The notes under the pieces are model-generated. The model ran no database searches. It had not been told where the DNA came from and saw only the letters and a list, made by a program, of their open reading frames with translations. DNA of 64,000 bases from Gnomoniopsis sp. IMI 355080 (Eukaryota > Ascomycota > Sordariomycetes > Diaporthales > Gnomoniaceae), in NCBI GenBank assembly GCA_027946555.1, contig JAPEVC010000074.1, positions 1 through 64,000 on the forward strand, in the 5' to 3' direction. Positions 21,177-33,090 of this stretch are shown here, in pieces (within the stretch, counting starts at the first letter, position 1; every line of letters begins with the position of its first letter). Both the position numbers and the translations under genes were made by a program.

Positions 21177-24100
21177 TTTGAATACTTTTTCTGGTTCGAA
21201 TTTCCGAGCTCTTTCTTTTCCAAGCTCTCTTCAGACTACTCTGAACTTCTTTCCAACCCAAATTAGAACGATTGAAATCCTTCCTGCCTGCCTGCACTCG
21301 TTACACCGCTGTCGTAATAGACGTCAAGCCGTATTATTAAAATATTCAAGTAAGCGAGCAAGAGACGAGTGACCGGACCCGCTCTGAACAGTGTTGTGCA
21401 GTTGTCGATATGAATGAAGGCTATCGACAAACTGGTTGGCGAGCTGGCACAGCACTACCTAGAAGTGAAGGAAAGAGTAGGTGGAGAGTCTCAAGGCGTG
21501 GAGATGTGTAACGGGGCCAAGCCCAGACTATATTGCCTCGACGTAGAGGGGTTGGGATTTGCCTGGCGATCTATGCCCTGGGGGCACGAGCCCGGGCCGA
21601 GAGACTTGTATCAGGCGGCTTTGGTGATGGGCTGGGTATAGTATCGAATGCTTCTGGCCTGATGCTGGTGCGGTCCTGTCAGAGACCCAGGTTCTTGAGA
21701 TCCGGTCTATGATGACGGCTGGCATCCGAGCGGCATCAAGCTTATTCGGTTGAACAATTTAGGTGGAGATAGTTGACAGGAACCCGTCTCATGAAGGGAT
21801 GACCAGGGCTTGAGATGAGTACAGAGTGAATGATTTTCCCTCAGATTAGATGGCGTTGTTTGATGCGCGTGGTTAGAGTCAAGGAAGAGGAGTCGGGAAG
21901 GGGATGGGACGAGCTAAGTTGCGGGACCAGGGGAGGAGGTTGTAGTTTCTTCGCATTGAAGATCGTTTGGAGATCAGACAGAAAGATGGTTTTAGAGCAG
22001 GGGAGGCAGTTGCTTGGAGGCAGGGCCGATTTTAGCAGATAAGGAGAAGTGCTTGATCTTCAAGAGGTGCGGAACGTGGAGGTTATGACTGACATTCAAG
22101 TGTGGGTCTGTGGGGAGGGAACGAGACGCTGCATACTGCAGACTGCAACCTGCATGCCACCAGCCGAGGAAGGCTAGTAGACCAAGGAACGTCTAGAAAG
22201 AGGAGAAGCCCCCTGTTCGTGATCAAGTACCTTTTTACAGAAAGACATAGGGATCATACAATCAGCTTTGGGCAGCCAAACTTGCGCGCCAAACGAGACG
22301 GGGCCGAGTCTCACGATGGTCCATACTCGGCGGCCAACAGCCACACGTAATCGAGCCGGTCACCAGACAAACGCCCTTTGAGATGCTGCCCAGCCTGCTG
22401 GGAAAGCCATCGCGGCGGCTGAGCTGACTGCACAAACCTGCGCAATTCGCTCTCGACATCGGACTTGGGAGCGACTAATTCTCACCAGATGCCCACAGCA
22501 AAAGGCGGTGGTAGGAGAGACAAAACCGAGGGAACCCTAGCAGCTTTGCCTGGCTTGCCAACTTTGCTCGGTCTTGGCCCACCCAGCTCACAGTGATGAC
22601 GAGGCAGTGTGAAGCCAATCAGCAACAACGTTGACGCTGCAATCACCCTCGCCGAGCAGCGGCAAGGCGCATGTCGGAGGCATTGGACCAAGTCAAGTCC
22701 GAGGTTGATATTGAGGTGGGTGAAGAAGCAGCGGCAAAATGTGTCGTCGGAGGTGATTGGAAGAAAATCGGATAGTGGAACCAGGGCAGGGCGCGTAAAG
22801 ATGGGGGCAGCCCAATCAGATCGTCGGCCGAACATGGGCCAAGGCTGGCCCTTGTAATGCGGCTGCAGCCCAGGACATGGGCCCTTGTCTGTTACTACAT
22901 GTAACTCGAGGGGTCACACCAGGGGTCGTCTAGGCTAATCCTCACTCCCGAGGGCAGCTTGGGAGACCTCTGAGTGACTTCATTCCGACTCCCCTCGATG
23001 CAAAGCTGCACGTTTCCCTCATTTGTCATTGGGAACAACAGCCTGCCGTACCTCCATGTCTAATAAGAAGCGAGCCTTTGCGATGAGGCCGTCTGCTAGC
23101 TGGTCATCATAGCTGGACTGTTCGATAGACAAGAGGCTGGGCGAGTGCCAACGAGAAGACGATTGCAAACCAAGAACATCAGATTATCTTATTCATGACA
23201 GGCACTAGTACCATGGAACATTGCTCGGTCTGGTTTTCGTCGTGTCCGCGCTCCGATAGTGACGAACCGATGAGCGTCCGGACGAGCCGCCTCTGAGCGC
23301 CTAGCTCACACCACGTGAGGTCGTTGCATTGGCTTGACAAGCAGCATTGCCATGTCTGAAAACACCTTTCTATTGCTTTTGCAATTGCACCACAACGTTG
23401 GGTCATTGTTTCTGCAGCCAGCTGTCCAGCTTAACCCGTTAGTGTGGCTTGCTGCACCATAGCAAAGTAGGATTGAGGCTCGAGTACGGATGTGGCTTCA
23501 TCGGATAACCTCAGATCTACGGTAAACCTTTGTTCATCCTTTGCATCAGACGCTTGCATTCATTATGTCATCTTTCAGAAAGCCCAGCTCATGCGACGGT
23601 CGATCATACAGCTTCGGCCTTGTTCGAGACGCGCGAAGGGCTCCGTCCAAGGCTGAAGCACGGGCCGTTTGGGAAGACTCTGGATAGCAAAGGGTTCACC
23701 CCAGCATTGTACCAATAAAGTTGGTTGTGACAGGTCCACATTTGCGCCAAGCACCGGATCAGTTCCATTGACCCTGGGACGGATCTCGAAGAGCCGCAAC
23801 CTTCTGTGACTATCGTCTGTGAGTACCGCCAAGATCTCCACATGCTGGATTTGTCTTATGTACTATGGTACCTAGGTACCTAGTTTACTGTTGCTGTGCC
23901 ACATGGTGGATCTGATTAACAGACCTCCCGGCAAGGCTCTTCCCGCGAGCTACTACATAGTATGTATATGCGGGAGGCTGATGTAGGCCAGAGGCACAGC
24001 ATGCATAATGTTTGGGCCAAGTTTCTGTCTGAAGTTCAACGAAATAAGCTAAAATTCTTAAATGCTTCTCGAAGTCCGTCTGAACAGCATAATCATGGGT

Positions 24101-25663
24101 CAATTTTCTTATTATTAGCGGCACAATGATCCGAAGGATAGGGTGACATGGGCGACATGAGATTGAACCAGACCAGCTCGCCACCATGAATGAGTCTTAG
24201 TGATTGCAGGTCAATGATTGTTCCGTAGTGGAGTTACAGGAGGACTTAAGGGCTCGACAGAGGCTTGATGCGGTTCTGCAAGATCTTCGCTCCAGCCGTT
24301 TTGGTATCAAGGTAGCTGCCTACAGCGACGAAATCGGCCCGGTTCGAATGCTCATCAAGCAAGCGGTCTGGCCATATCCTAATCTAGCCCCGCTAGCTAA
24401 GGCTTGGATTTAATCAAGTCCGAAGGAATCCGACCGATCAATACGATTTCTGGACGTGCAGAACAAGATCTCTTCCCCTTGGTGATATGTGTCTCCACCT
24501 GCATCCGCTTGCCCGGATTCACAAACAAAGCGCTTGCAGCATATTGCTAATTGGCACATGGGAAAGTGGAGCCGCCTGGGCCCCGTTGAAAGACGTGGCA
24601 TACCCCAATGAACGCCACAAAACCATCCTCATGGCTTCGGATGCACCTGCACACTGCACACTGCATGGTGACCTGTTTGTCATCACTGAAACCGCATATG
24701 ATTCTTTTGTTCCCAAGCGGAAATGCGAAATGGAATTGTCAGAATACATGTGAAGGTTCGGCCACTAAACAAATAAGGTTTCGGCAGAGAGTCGATGTTG
24801 TTTGCCTGAACATGGTTCGAACGCACGGATTGCCGCTCTGCACATAGCCACTCAAGCCTATTTGGAGGGTTTGTGCTGAGCTGTGTTCCCAAATATGGCT
24901 CGAGCGGCGAAAGCATAGACCCAAGACGTGGGATAGAAATAGAAACAACCTGATCATGCTTCAATCCAACCTTGATACTACCGATAGGGCATTGCTTCCC
25001 ATCTCAATTCGATGCTTGATGACTTGCTCATGAGTTTGAAGTCGGGGACCATTGATTGTGATTTTCGTGTGTGAATGAAAGCAGGTTCACCAGGAGTCTC
25101 CCGAGGCAAGTCAATGGGATCTTCACTCTCATCTGACTGTGTGGTGGACTGACGGGCGTGCACTGACTGCGAGCTCTTCGTGCTGTCCATCAGTCGTGGG
25201 TGCTGGTGATGGAACCGAGAAATAACACACTGGCCTACCCGGGGCTGTATTACCTGGATCTGGAGAGGTTTGCTTCGACAATACTTTCAAAGTGGCCTGT
25301 AAATTGCAAGATGATGTCGGGTCGGTGTGCATGTCGACTTGAGGTAAGGATCTGAGCTTAAAATACATATTTGACTGACTAGCAAGCGTCTGTCAGTTAG
25401 TGGCTTTCACCCCAAGGCTGGTATCATTGGTGAACCAGCTCGAAAAATTGCAATGTGCCACCAGAATTGTGAGTTAGTTCATCGTCTCACCCAGTCAATG
25501 TTCACAATTGCCCATTCGACTGCTATCAGCACTTGGAATTGTTCCTACCGTCATTGACGTGTCTGCATTTCCCAGGCTGAAAGTCCTTGAACGTTGAGCC
25601 ATGTTTTCAAGATCCCCTTGCAATGCGGCGAAGGTTTATTCTTGTTGTCTGTCTGTACGACAT
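21177..25663. other. 4.5-kb gene-poor stretch
   Basis: No supportable gene. The best isolated frames (24978-25190 and 23885-24187, both minus) have no partner exons or recognisable motifs. A 14-base palindrome GGTACCTAGGTACC is at 23867-23880. The proximal part holds the promoter of the small membrane protein gene. Confidence 0.45.
23867..23880. repeat. GGTACCTAGGTACC palindrome
   Basis: A perfect 14-base palindrome that embeds TACCTAGGTA and is followed directly by a further TAG half-site. It is the longest member of the intergenic motif family noted in the findings. Confidence 0.75.
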
Positions 25664-26430
25664 TCACAGCAGGTACTCCTGCATCCAGAACAGAATGATA
25701 CGTTCTGCTTCCTCCTGGTCGAAATAGCGCAGGATCTCGGCTCTCCCGGCCTCTGAGTTGACCTTGTTTGCAATGTCCGCGAACCCAACGGTAAGGTCGC
25801 TCAGGATGTTGATACTATGCTCATTCAGTGGAGGGGAGAGTACACAGTATGGGAGGAGCTTTTCCAGCACACCCGGGCCCGCGTCCTGGCCGATGCGCTT
25901 TGAAGCGTCGCCCTGGAGAAACGCCCGGTGGAACTTAAATAGGGTGATTGGCAGCTCCGCGATGCTTTGCAGGGGCACGAGTGGGATGTTGACATTGTCC
26001 ATGAGCCTAATACATCGACGCCGATTAGCTTATGATCATCGTAATGCCAAAGCAGCCACTCACTCGACCTGGAATTGCATGAACGAGGACGCATCGCCTC
26101 CTTCACCGAGGAGCCATATGATAGCAGCGTCACTGCCGTCTGATAAGTTGTACAGTCGCTCGATGCGCTGTTGTATGCACGTAGAGTCTCCATCGGCAGA
26201 GGACAGCAGAATGAAGCGCAAGTATCGCTGCCCAGGTTGTGAGCTAGGCAGAGGCATGTTGACGTCGTGGGTGTCAAGTTTGTTCTCTGCAATTTGTTAA
26301 TCACAATTAGTTGCCCTTGGAAAACAATCTCGACCAAATACGCACCTCTGAACTTGGGCCTGCTGTGCTGAAGAAGTAGAGGTGCGGCAGCGACCCACTG
26401 CTTGCGTCGTCGAAGCGATGTGCAGAACAT
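25664..26430 (-). CDS. Unrecognised three-exon protein
   Basis: Exons 26430-26346, 26286-26064 and 26006-25664 encode 216 residues. Both introns are near ideal: 59 bases (GTGCGT...GATTAAC...GCAG) and 57 bases (GTGAGT...GCTAAT...TTAG). Both joins keep frame (SRPKFRENKLDTHD and FQVELMDNVN), which is good evidence for a real gene. Residues 50-110 read like an alternating alpha/beta fold (RYLRFILLSSADGD, AAIIWLLGEGGD). The second half is helical and ends FWMQEYLL. I see no signal peptide, membrane segment or catalytic motif. I do not recognise the family; it may be a fungal-specific conserved protein. It lies head-to-tail behind OPA3, 630 bases downstream. Confidence 0.7.
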
Positions 26431-27060
26431 TTTGTTTGCGCTACAATGATGATGCTGCTGGTGATCGAGTTGATGTGACCACTTGGACGGTGACTAGTAG
26501 AAGATGAGAATGGCTAGATTGCTACGATGAATGAGAGGTGATGTCAAAGACACAGATACCTTCTAATAAATCGATGTCATCCACAGGGAAAGCGGTCTCC
26601 AAAGTCATCTCGTGGACGAAGGAGAGACTGGGTGAACTGAACTTTCGCAACCCAATGCGGAAGTCGTAGCTATGACTTCGAGGACGACCGCAGCCCTGTC
26701 GTGCTTTCCCTCCGCAATCTTGGAAATGTTACTCCCAACCGGCGCCAAACACCCCCTTCAGCCTTAATGCTTAATCTAACCATCCAGGTCGTCCCTAGCT
26801 TGAACTTTGAAGCGTGGAGATGTATCTCAGCACGGAGGCCTTTTAGTACAACTGTCTCTCTGTTATTGACCATGCTCCAGTGGTAGCAAGCCACAGCTCT
26901 TTCACACATCTCAAGGTGGTGCCGCGGTCGCCTCCACGCAAATCTATCGGGATCGAGCTCCTTCCTGGCCACCATTCTGTTCCAAGATTCCGTCGCCCCC
27001 AGAGATCAACAGCGCATCAAGGCGATCTTTCACCATCCCAATTTGTCTTGGGTCAGACAC
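26431..27060. other. Intergenic stretch between OPA3 and the unrecognised gene
   Basis: Holds the OPA3 3' untranslated region and the promoter of the downstream minus-strand gene. No other gene seen. Confidence 0.45.
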
Positions 27061-27777
27061 TCAGGCCGCATGCGTCGAAAAAGGCAGTAATGGTTGTTTC
27101 GTCTTGGGGTCCTTGTATTTTCTCAATACCTCTTCCAGCTGCAATATTCTGCTCTGCTGTCGTTTCTCTTTTTCCTCAAGCTCCTGCTCTCTTTTCTGCA
27201 AATCTTCCAAACGGTCCGAGAGTACCTCGATCTTTTCTCTATTGACGTCTGGCTTGCTTGAAGACCGCCAAGTTTCGTAGATGATCAAGACAGTGGCCAC
27301 CAGAAGAATAAAACCATCGCCAATGACATCGGCGAAAAGGTCAACAGCTTTGCCCTCGGGAAGGGGTTTGAACTTGCGTCTCCAGACACTGACGCCCGCG
27401 TGTCTTCTCGAGGTGAGTGACTCCCTAGCCGTCGACACTCCTTTTGCTTTTTGCTGCTCTTCTTTCTCGATTTGCTCTTTTGTTTTTACCGTTGGTGCCT
27501 CAGCTTTTTCTTTTGCCATTTGTTCCGCTGCGGAATTCCTCAACAGTGCCACCGACATTCGCATGTTGAGCTGATGTATCTTCTGGCCATATCGTTCGGC
27601 GAAGGCTCTAAAGCGGGGGTGATCGTGGGCTTGCAGCTTTATTCGGTTCTGGGAGGAATTTTGCTGTCAGCGTTGCGATTTATTGGATAGGGCAGGTCTC
27701 ATCAAGCTTACCGCTCCGTACTTGGATATATGCCGGACAAAGAGAGAAGCAAGCTTGAAGAGCGGCAGGGGCACCAT
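27061..27777 (-). CDS. OPA3: OPA3-like mitochondrial protein
   Basis: Fungal homologue of the optic-atrophy-3 protein, a mitochondrial membrane protein of uncertain molecular role. Exons 27777-27712 and 27648-27061 give 217 residues. The 63-base intron (GTAAGC...GCTGAC...CCAG) joins as ISKYGANRIKLQAHDHPRFR, the conserved N-terminal block. The family core continues with FAERYGQKIHQLNMRM. A predicted membrane segment (GFILLVATVLIIYETW) follows, then a charged C-terminal coiled coil (REQELEEKEKRQQSRILQLEE) typical of fungal members. Start ATG at 27777 gives MVPLPLFKLASLF, the usual amphipathic beginning. Confidence 0.92.
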
Positions 27778-28890
27778 CGTGAGCGACGCGGGAATGGTGT
27801 GCGCCGAGAGGACGGCCGCTGCTCCGGAGGGTGTGACGCAGTGGTCTCCGGAGGTCCCGTAGATTTTGGGGCCGACGTAAGGCGACGCGGCTACCCAACT
27901 TGACCGTCAACAAGTCTTGCTGCTGACAATGTAAACTGTCTAAGTAAACAGTAGCCAGAGCTAATGCGGCACACCTTTGGACTCGGGAATATAGGACAAG
28001 TATTTGTCTTGCGTGTACAAGTCAAGAAAAAAAAGTCAAGACTCATGCACCGTTCACGTCTCAATTGATCGCCGTCTCGACCCGAATGATAGGCAGTGGA
28101 GACTCAGTACATACAGAACAAGGTTCGATAGCTGCTAACAATAAGTACCGGACTTCGCAACAGAAATTGGCTGATGATAATAGTATCTGCGGATCAAGGT
28201 CTGTCCTGTAGTTGCTACCTGCTGCCTGGTAGTTATTTTCAAGCCACCCTTGCCCGCATAGAAGTTCCTGCAGGGGTCCCAGCTCCAACACCTCGTGCTG
28301 GTACCGTTGCCCCGGCAATGTTCAGCGCAGACACAACAATCTGCCTTCCTAAAACTGCACTGACGATTCTCAACTTAGCTATTGACACCACCACACTGGT
28401 TCGCAAAGCTTCTTCCTAGAGAATTCTCGTTTCGAAATTTGTGCAGCGCCTTTGCTTCTTGCACATGCCATCCTTCATCAGCGACTATCAAGAGTAAGTG
28501 TAACCAGCGGGATTCTCTCTTCTGCAAACCACCCACCTACTTCGTTGTAGGCCGATCGCTCCTACCCCATCAACCTCATAACACCTCTGGAATTTTGATG
28601 CCTCAACTCATTCGCTCGACACGTTTCGGTCTCTTACCTTTTCCTCTCCGCCACTGTCGTATGGAACATGACATATTAAATACGACTTACTCACCACTTG
28701 CCAATAGCTCCACCTGCGATTCACTGGTAGACCGAGACGGCAAACTCGCGTTGCCTCTCGAGTCATAGATATCAGATTGCTGAGCCAGTCTATCGACCTA
28801 GTGACTCCGAGTTGGACTGAATCAGCTCGGAGCGCCCTACAAACACCACAGAACCAAGCGAACATCGACCGTCCAGAACCAGGCACTATA
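27778..28890. promoter_or_regulatory. Divergent region between OPA3 and Polo kinase
   Basis: Carries both promoters and the kinase leader. The frame of the kinase start is open upstream for 38 codons without an ATG, so that part is taken as leader. No other gene seen. Confidence 0.5.
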
Positions 28891-31800
28891 ATGGCTGGCC
28901 GAGGTGTTGACATGGAGGCTTTGTCCCCTCGAGATGCTAATGCCCTTCCGAAACGCACCACCGATCTCAAGGCAAAAGCAACCGCGCAACTCAAGGCATC
29001 AAAAGACAAGGACCACCCTCCTCCACCGCCACCACATGTCATCGAGCCTCCGAGTTCTGATCGTAAGAACGGTGCGGTATACCAGGTCGGCAAATTACTT
29101 GGCAAGGGAGGCTTCGCCATCTGCTACGATGGTAAACATGTCGATACGGGCAAAAGACATGCCCTGAAGATAGTCAAGAGTCACATGCCCGTGAAGATGC
29201 AACAGAAGGTTAATATGAAACCAAGCTTCAGAAAATTAAAGTAGTCGTGGTTGCTAATTTATCCACCAGTTCCAAACGGAGTTGCAGATACACTCCAAGA
29301 TGAGACATCGAAATATTGTCCAGTTCCACCGCGCTTTTACCTTCGAGAGCTGCACCTACCTGGTTCTGGAACTCTGCCCAAATGGCTCTTTGATGGAGAT
29401 GGTGAAGAAGAGGAAAGGCCTGACAGAGGCTGAGACACGCTTCTATGCGATCCAAGTCGCAGGTGCTATCAAGTATATGCACAAGAAAGGCATCATTCAC
29501 CGGGATCTCAAGATGGGCAACATCTTCCTGGACAGGGAAATGAATGCCAAAGTTGGCGATTTTGGTCTAGCAGCGCTCCTGGTGACCGGCGATGAAATGC
29601 AAACCATCCGGCGGACCACGTTATGTGGCACACCGAACTACATTGCTCCCGAGATTTTGCAAAAGGGCAAGGCAGGCCACGATCATATGGTGGATATATG
29701 GAGCCTCGGTATCATCATGTGAGTGCCATTACTGTCTCGGCTCTGGAAGTGGTTGGCCACAACACCACTCATACAATACTGACTGACGTAGATTTGCGAT
29801 GTTGACGACGAAGCCTCCATTCCAATCATCGACTACTGATGAGATCTACCGCCGAGCACGCGAGCGCGAGTACGACTGGCCAGAGAACGAACAGAAACTG
29901 ATTAGCCCTGAAGCGAAGTCAATTGTGTCTTCGATGCTCGTGGACGCAGATAAGAGGCCCGATCCCGATCTCATTGTTCAACACGACTTCTTCCGGACTG
30001 GATATGTACCCGCACAGCCTGATATGTCACCTAAACTGAGAGAGACTGCACCACAGCAAGAGATCTTCTACGACTCTTGCCAAGCGTCGAAGCTACGCGA
30101 GAGAGCAGACCGGAATCTGCTGGCACTCTGTCAGGAATGCGATGTTGGGCCCTGGTACCAGGAAGCCAAGACCTCATCCAAGAAGACACAGATTTGGCGA
30201 GAGATGACTCTGGAGGAGAAGCACGGCCTGACACCCAACATCCCATTAGCTGGTGACGTTGTGTACCGGCCATACGATGAGCTCCGGAGAGAACAACAAC
30301 ATCTGGCGACATCTCAGTCAATATCGATACTGTGTGAGAAGACCGAGGCGCTCACACTCGATTCGGCCACAACGAGGGCCCTGCCGCAGAGCTTTGCAGC
30401 TCAGCAGAGGGCTGCGAGCAGGCCCCAGAATCCCCTGCCTCCCTCACGCACACAGCCCTCCATGAGCACCGCACCAACAAGACCTACCGTCACCCGTGTA
30501 CGTAGCGTCAAGAAGGAACAAGCTCTGACGACAAGCGGAGCAATGTCCTTGGCAAGTCACGAACAGCAAACCAGTCAACAAGTCCGGCCGGCCACGAGAA
30601 CAACAAGAACACAACTTTCTTCTAACAAGCCTTCGACTCGATCGGCATCAAGCAGTCAGCCAGTCACACGTCAACGACAGAGGGATGAGGTCACTGAGGC
30701 CCCCAAACCTGTTATAGCTCCCAAGGGACCAAGATTGACAACGCTGTTTGACCCGGACGAGCCTCAGGAGCTCATGGATAGTACGAGGCCTGATGTAGTG
30801 TTGAGCAAGATGCGAAGTCTACAACGGGAACTCCAGAGAGCATTGAACTCACGGTCTCAAGCCTTCGTCGATCAGCAGGACAAGGAACCAGCGGTCCCAA
30901 AGATCGTTGTCAAATGGGTCGATTATAGCAATAAGTTCGGCGTTGGTTACATCCTGAATGATGGGAGTGCAGGCTGTGTGCTGAACAGCGTGACGGGTCC
31001 GTCTGGTGATGAGGATGCTATGCTGCCCCCAACCTACCTGCTCATTCGTGGGACCGAGAAGCACATTTCTCGGAGGCAAGACCCTCATTATCGAGACCGG
31101 CAACAGATTATACCTATGAAGGATACAGTCTACTTCTACGAACTACACGGGGAGGAAGGTGTCAGCCGTGCGGGCGTGGATCCTGAAGAGTTCAGGGTAA
31201 ACGTGAACCCAGACGGAACTTCCGATAAGCTTGGCCCTGGTAAGGACGTGTACAGTCACCGAAAGCGAGAGCGAATCGTCCTCTGGAAGAAGTTCGCCAA
31301 TTATATGCTTCAATATGGAAGAGACCCCAAGGATATCGATATGTTCGCGCCTGTGACAGGATTCCCAGGGGACCTCGTCACATTTTATCAGAGATTTGGG
31401 GACGTTGGTGTATGGTATTTCTGCGACGGACATATCCAGGTATGTGGAAGACAGCGAACTATTCAGTTAACGGCGCTAACTCTCGACAAGTTTAACTTTC
31501 CGGATCATACTAAGATCGTGCTTGATTCGACGGGCAAATGGTGCCATTTTTGGCACCTCTCCGAAGAGGCTGCCGAGCGCCTTAACAAGACAGGCGAACT
31601 TGACGAGTCCTCGTTGGACAACCGGGCCGTTTTGAGTTACCCATTACAAACCCTACTGAACTTTACATTGCCGCACATGCCCTCAAGTCAGTCGAACCGC
31701 TACCGACCAGAGATACCAAAGGAACTACGAGGTATTCCAGACGCCAATGGATTTCGGCTCAAAACGCAATTCATCTTCAAAGCTGTCAAGGAGTGGGTCA

Positions 31801-32027
31801 GTAACGGCGGTTTGGGGATGAGCGATATGTCGCGCCAGGGTCGATTGATGTGGAATGGCGCGCGGCAGACCAAGAACGTCGAATTGGTCACGAAGCATGT
31901 TTGGGTGACGGTTGGCGCGCGAGGACAAGACTCGCGACATGCAGTGTGGGTTGATTGTCGGAACCCGACGATTCTGCTTGAGGACATTGACGAGAACAAG
32001 AGGAGTGAAGCGGCCCGAAAAGGCTAG
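28891..32027 (+). CDS. CDC5: Polo-like kinase (Cdc5/PlkA type)
   Basis: Mitotic serine/threonine kinase acting at spindle poles, kinetochores and the septation machinery. Exons 28891-29208, 29270-29718, 29792-31439 and 31491-32027 give 983 residues. The kinase domain shows GKGGFAICY, K93, HRD with D185, DFG with D203 and the T-loop TTLCGTPNYIAPE (T223 corresponds to the activating threonine). A long Ser/Thr/Gln-rich linker leads to two polo boxes: the first from about 627 with WVDYSNKFGVGY, the second with FPDHTKIVL, which keeps the His/Lys phospho-pincer. The last intron (51 bases, GTATGT...GCTAAC...AAG) is in frame and stop-free; removing it restores CDGHIQFNFPDH. The first intron uses the unusual donor GTTAAT, accepted because the join gives the family sequence MQQKFQTELQIHSKM. 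Confidence 0.95.
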
Positions 32028-33090
32028 GGCTTGTAGACCCTTTTCCCCTTGGGGCATGGCCTGGAGTTCGTCGGAATATTCTTAGGAAGGGCGTGCGTTT
32101 CACGGGCGTCTGCATGATACGAGTTATGACTTTGCTCTCCTTTCTTCTATATCCACTAATCTTTTTCTCATTGCGACAGTACGATGCATGGTCCCTCTCT
32201 AGCGAGCGAAGATGAAGTAGAGCAGACAGATATAATACCAGCGTCAGTTTGGGCGGGAAAGGCACTTGAGGCAGATGAGCTGTCGCAAGCTTGCAAGGCT
32301 CTTCATCTCGGTTGGTTTGGCAGCTCATTCCTGATGGGCTCCGCGTGAGCTGTGTGACGCCCGGCAGCCCAGCCACAGGGCGGGTTTGTAAACACAATAA
32401 ACACTGCAAGTAAACAAAAAGAGTGTTCTCCGGAGCAACGGGGCTAGGGTGCTGTTTCACAGTAAAAAGGCTGGAATCTGGACATTTGGTACCGTTGCTA
32501 ATAACATGTTTTTCATGTTATGCGACAAGCCAGCGCTTTGACGAGGACAAAGAGGTCGCAGGAGGAGAAGCATCGAGTCGTGCGACAACGGCTCAGCGCA
32601 GAAGAATCAATCAATCCCCAACATGACCTTGGGAGCTATGCCACCGTCGCGTCTCCCGGTTCCGAGAGATCCACCTGGGCGACCAGCTCTGTTTTCCCGA
32701 TTAGGCAGTGCGGGACCCATCCAGGGAGCTATGATTGGCTGTAGGGCCCTTGCTTAGCTCCGTCCAACCCCTGCAGGGGCCCGACTAGCGCTCTTCAACG
32801 CCATCGCGTGAATGCTCAAGCTTAGCTTCGTGACGTCCAATTCGACGCGGTTCATATCAAATTTGCTGCCACCACTTCCACGCCCTTCCCGCTCTTCTCC
32901 TCCTTCCCCGGCGAGGCCTACGTGGGTAGCTAGAGTGGCAGCATTCCTCTTGCTAATTAGGTCAATTAAAGTCGGTTCATCGATTTGGTGTTTATTTTTC
33001 CTTTGCCTGAGGGAGCATGTATACATAGTTGTTTAAAACGTCGTCACGTTCCACATCACCACCGAGCCTACCACAACCTACTATACCAAC
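32028..33090. other. Intergenic stretch, Polo kinase to homeodomain gene
   Basis: Holds the kinase 3' end and the homeodomain-gene promoter. A 190-codon minus-strand open frame (31888-32460) overlaps the kinase end and is probably chance. Nothing else seen. Confidence 0.45.

Noticed and set aside
24330..24420. GGTTCGAATG resembling a tRNA B box
   Set aside because: No A box at the right spacing and no cloverleaf pairing; not a tRNA.
24978..25190. 70-codon minus-strand frame starting MDSTKSSQSV
   Set aside because: Has an ATG, but is isolated, low-complexity and without splice-linked exons.
31888..32460. 190-codon minus-strand frame past the Polo kinase
   Set aside because: Overlaps the kinase 3' exon; no start context, domain or splice partner.
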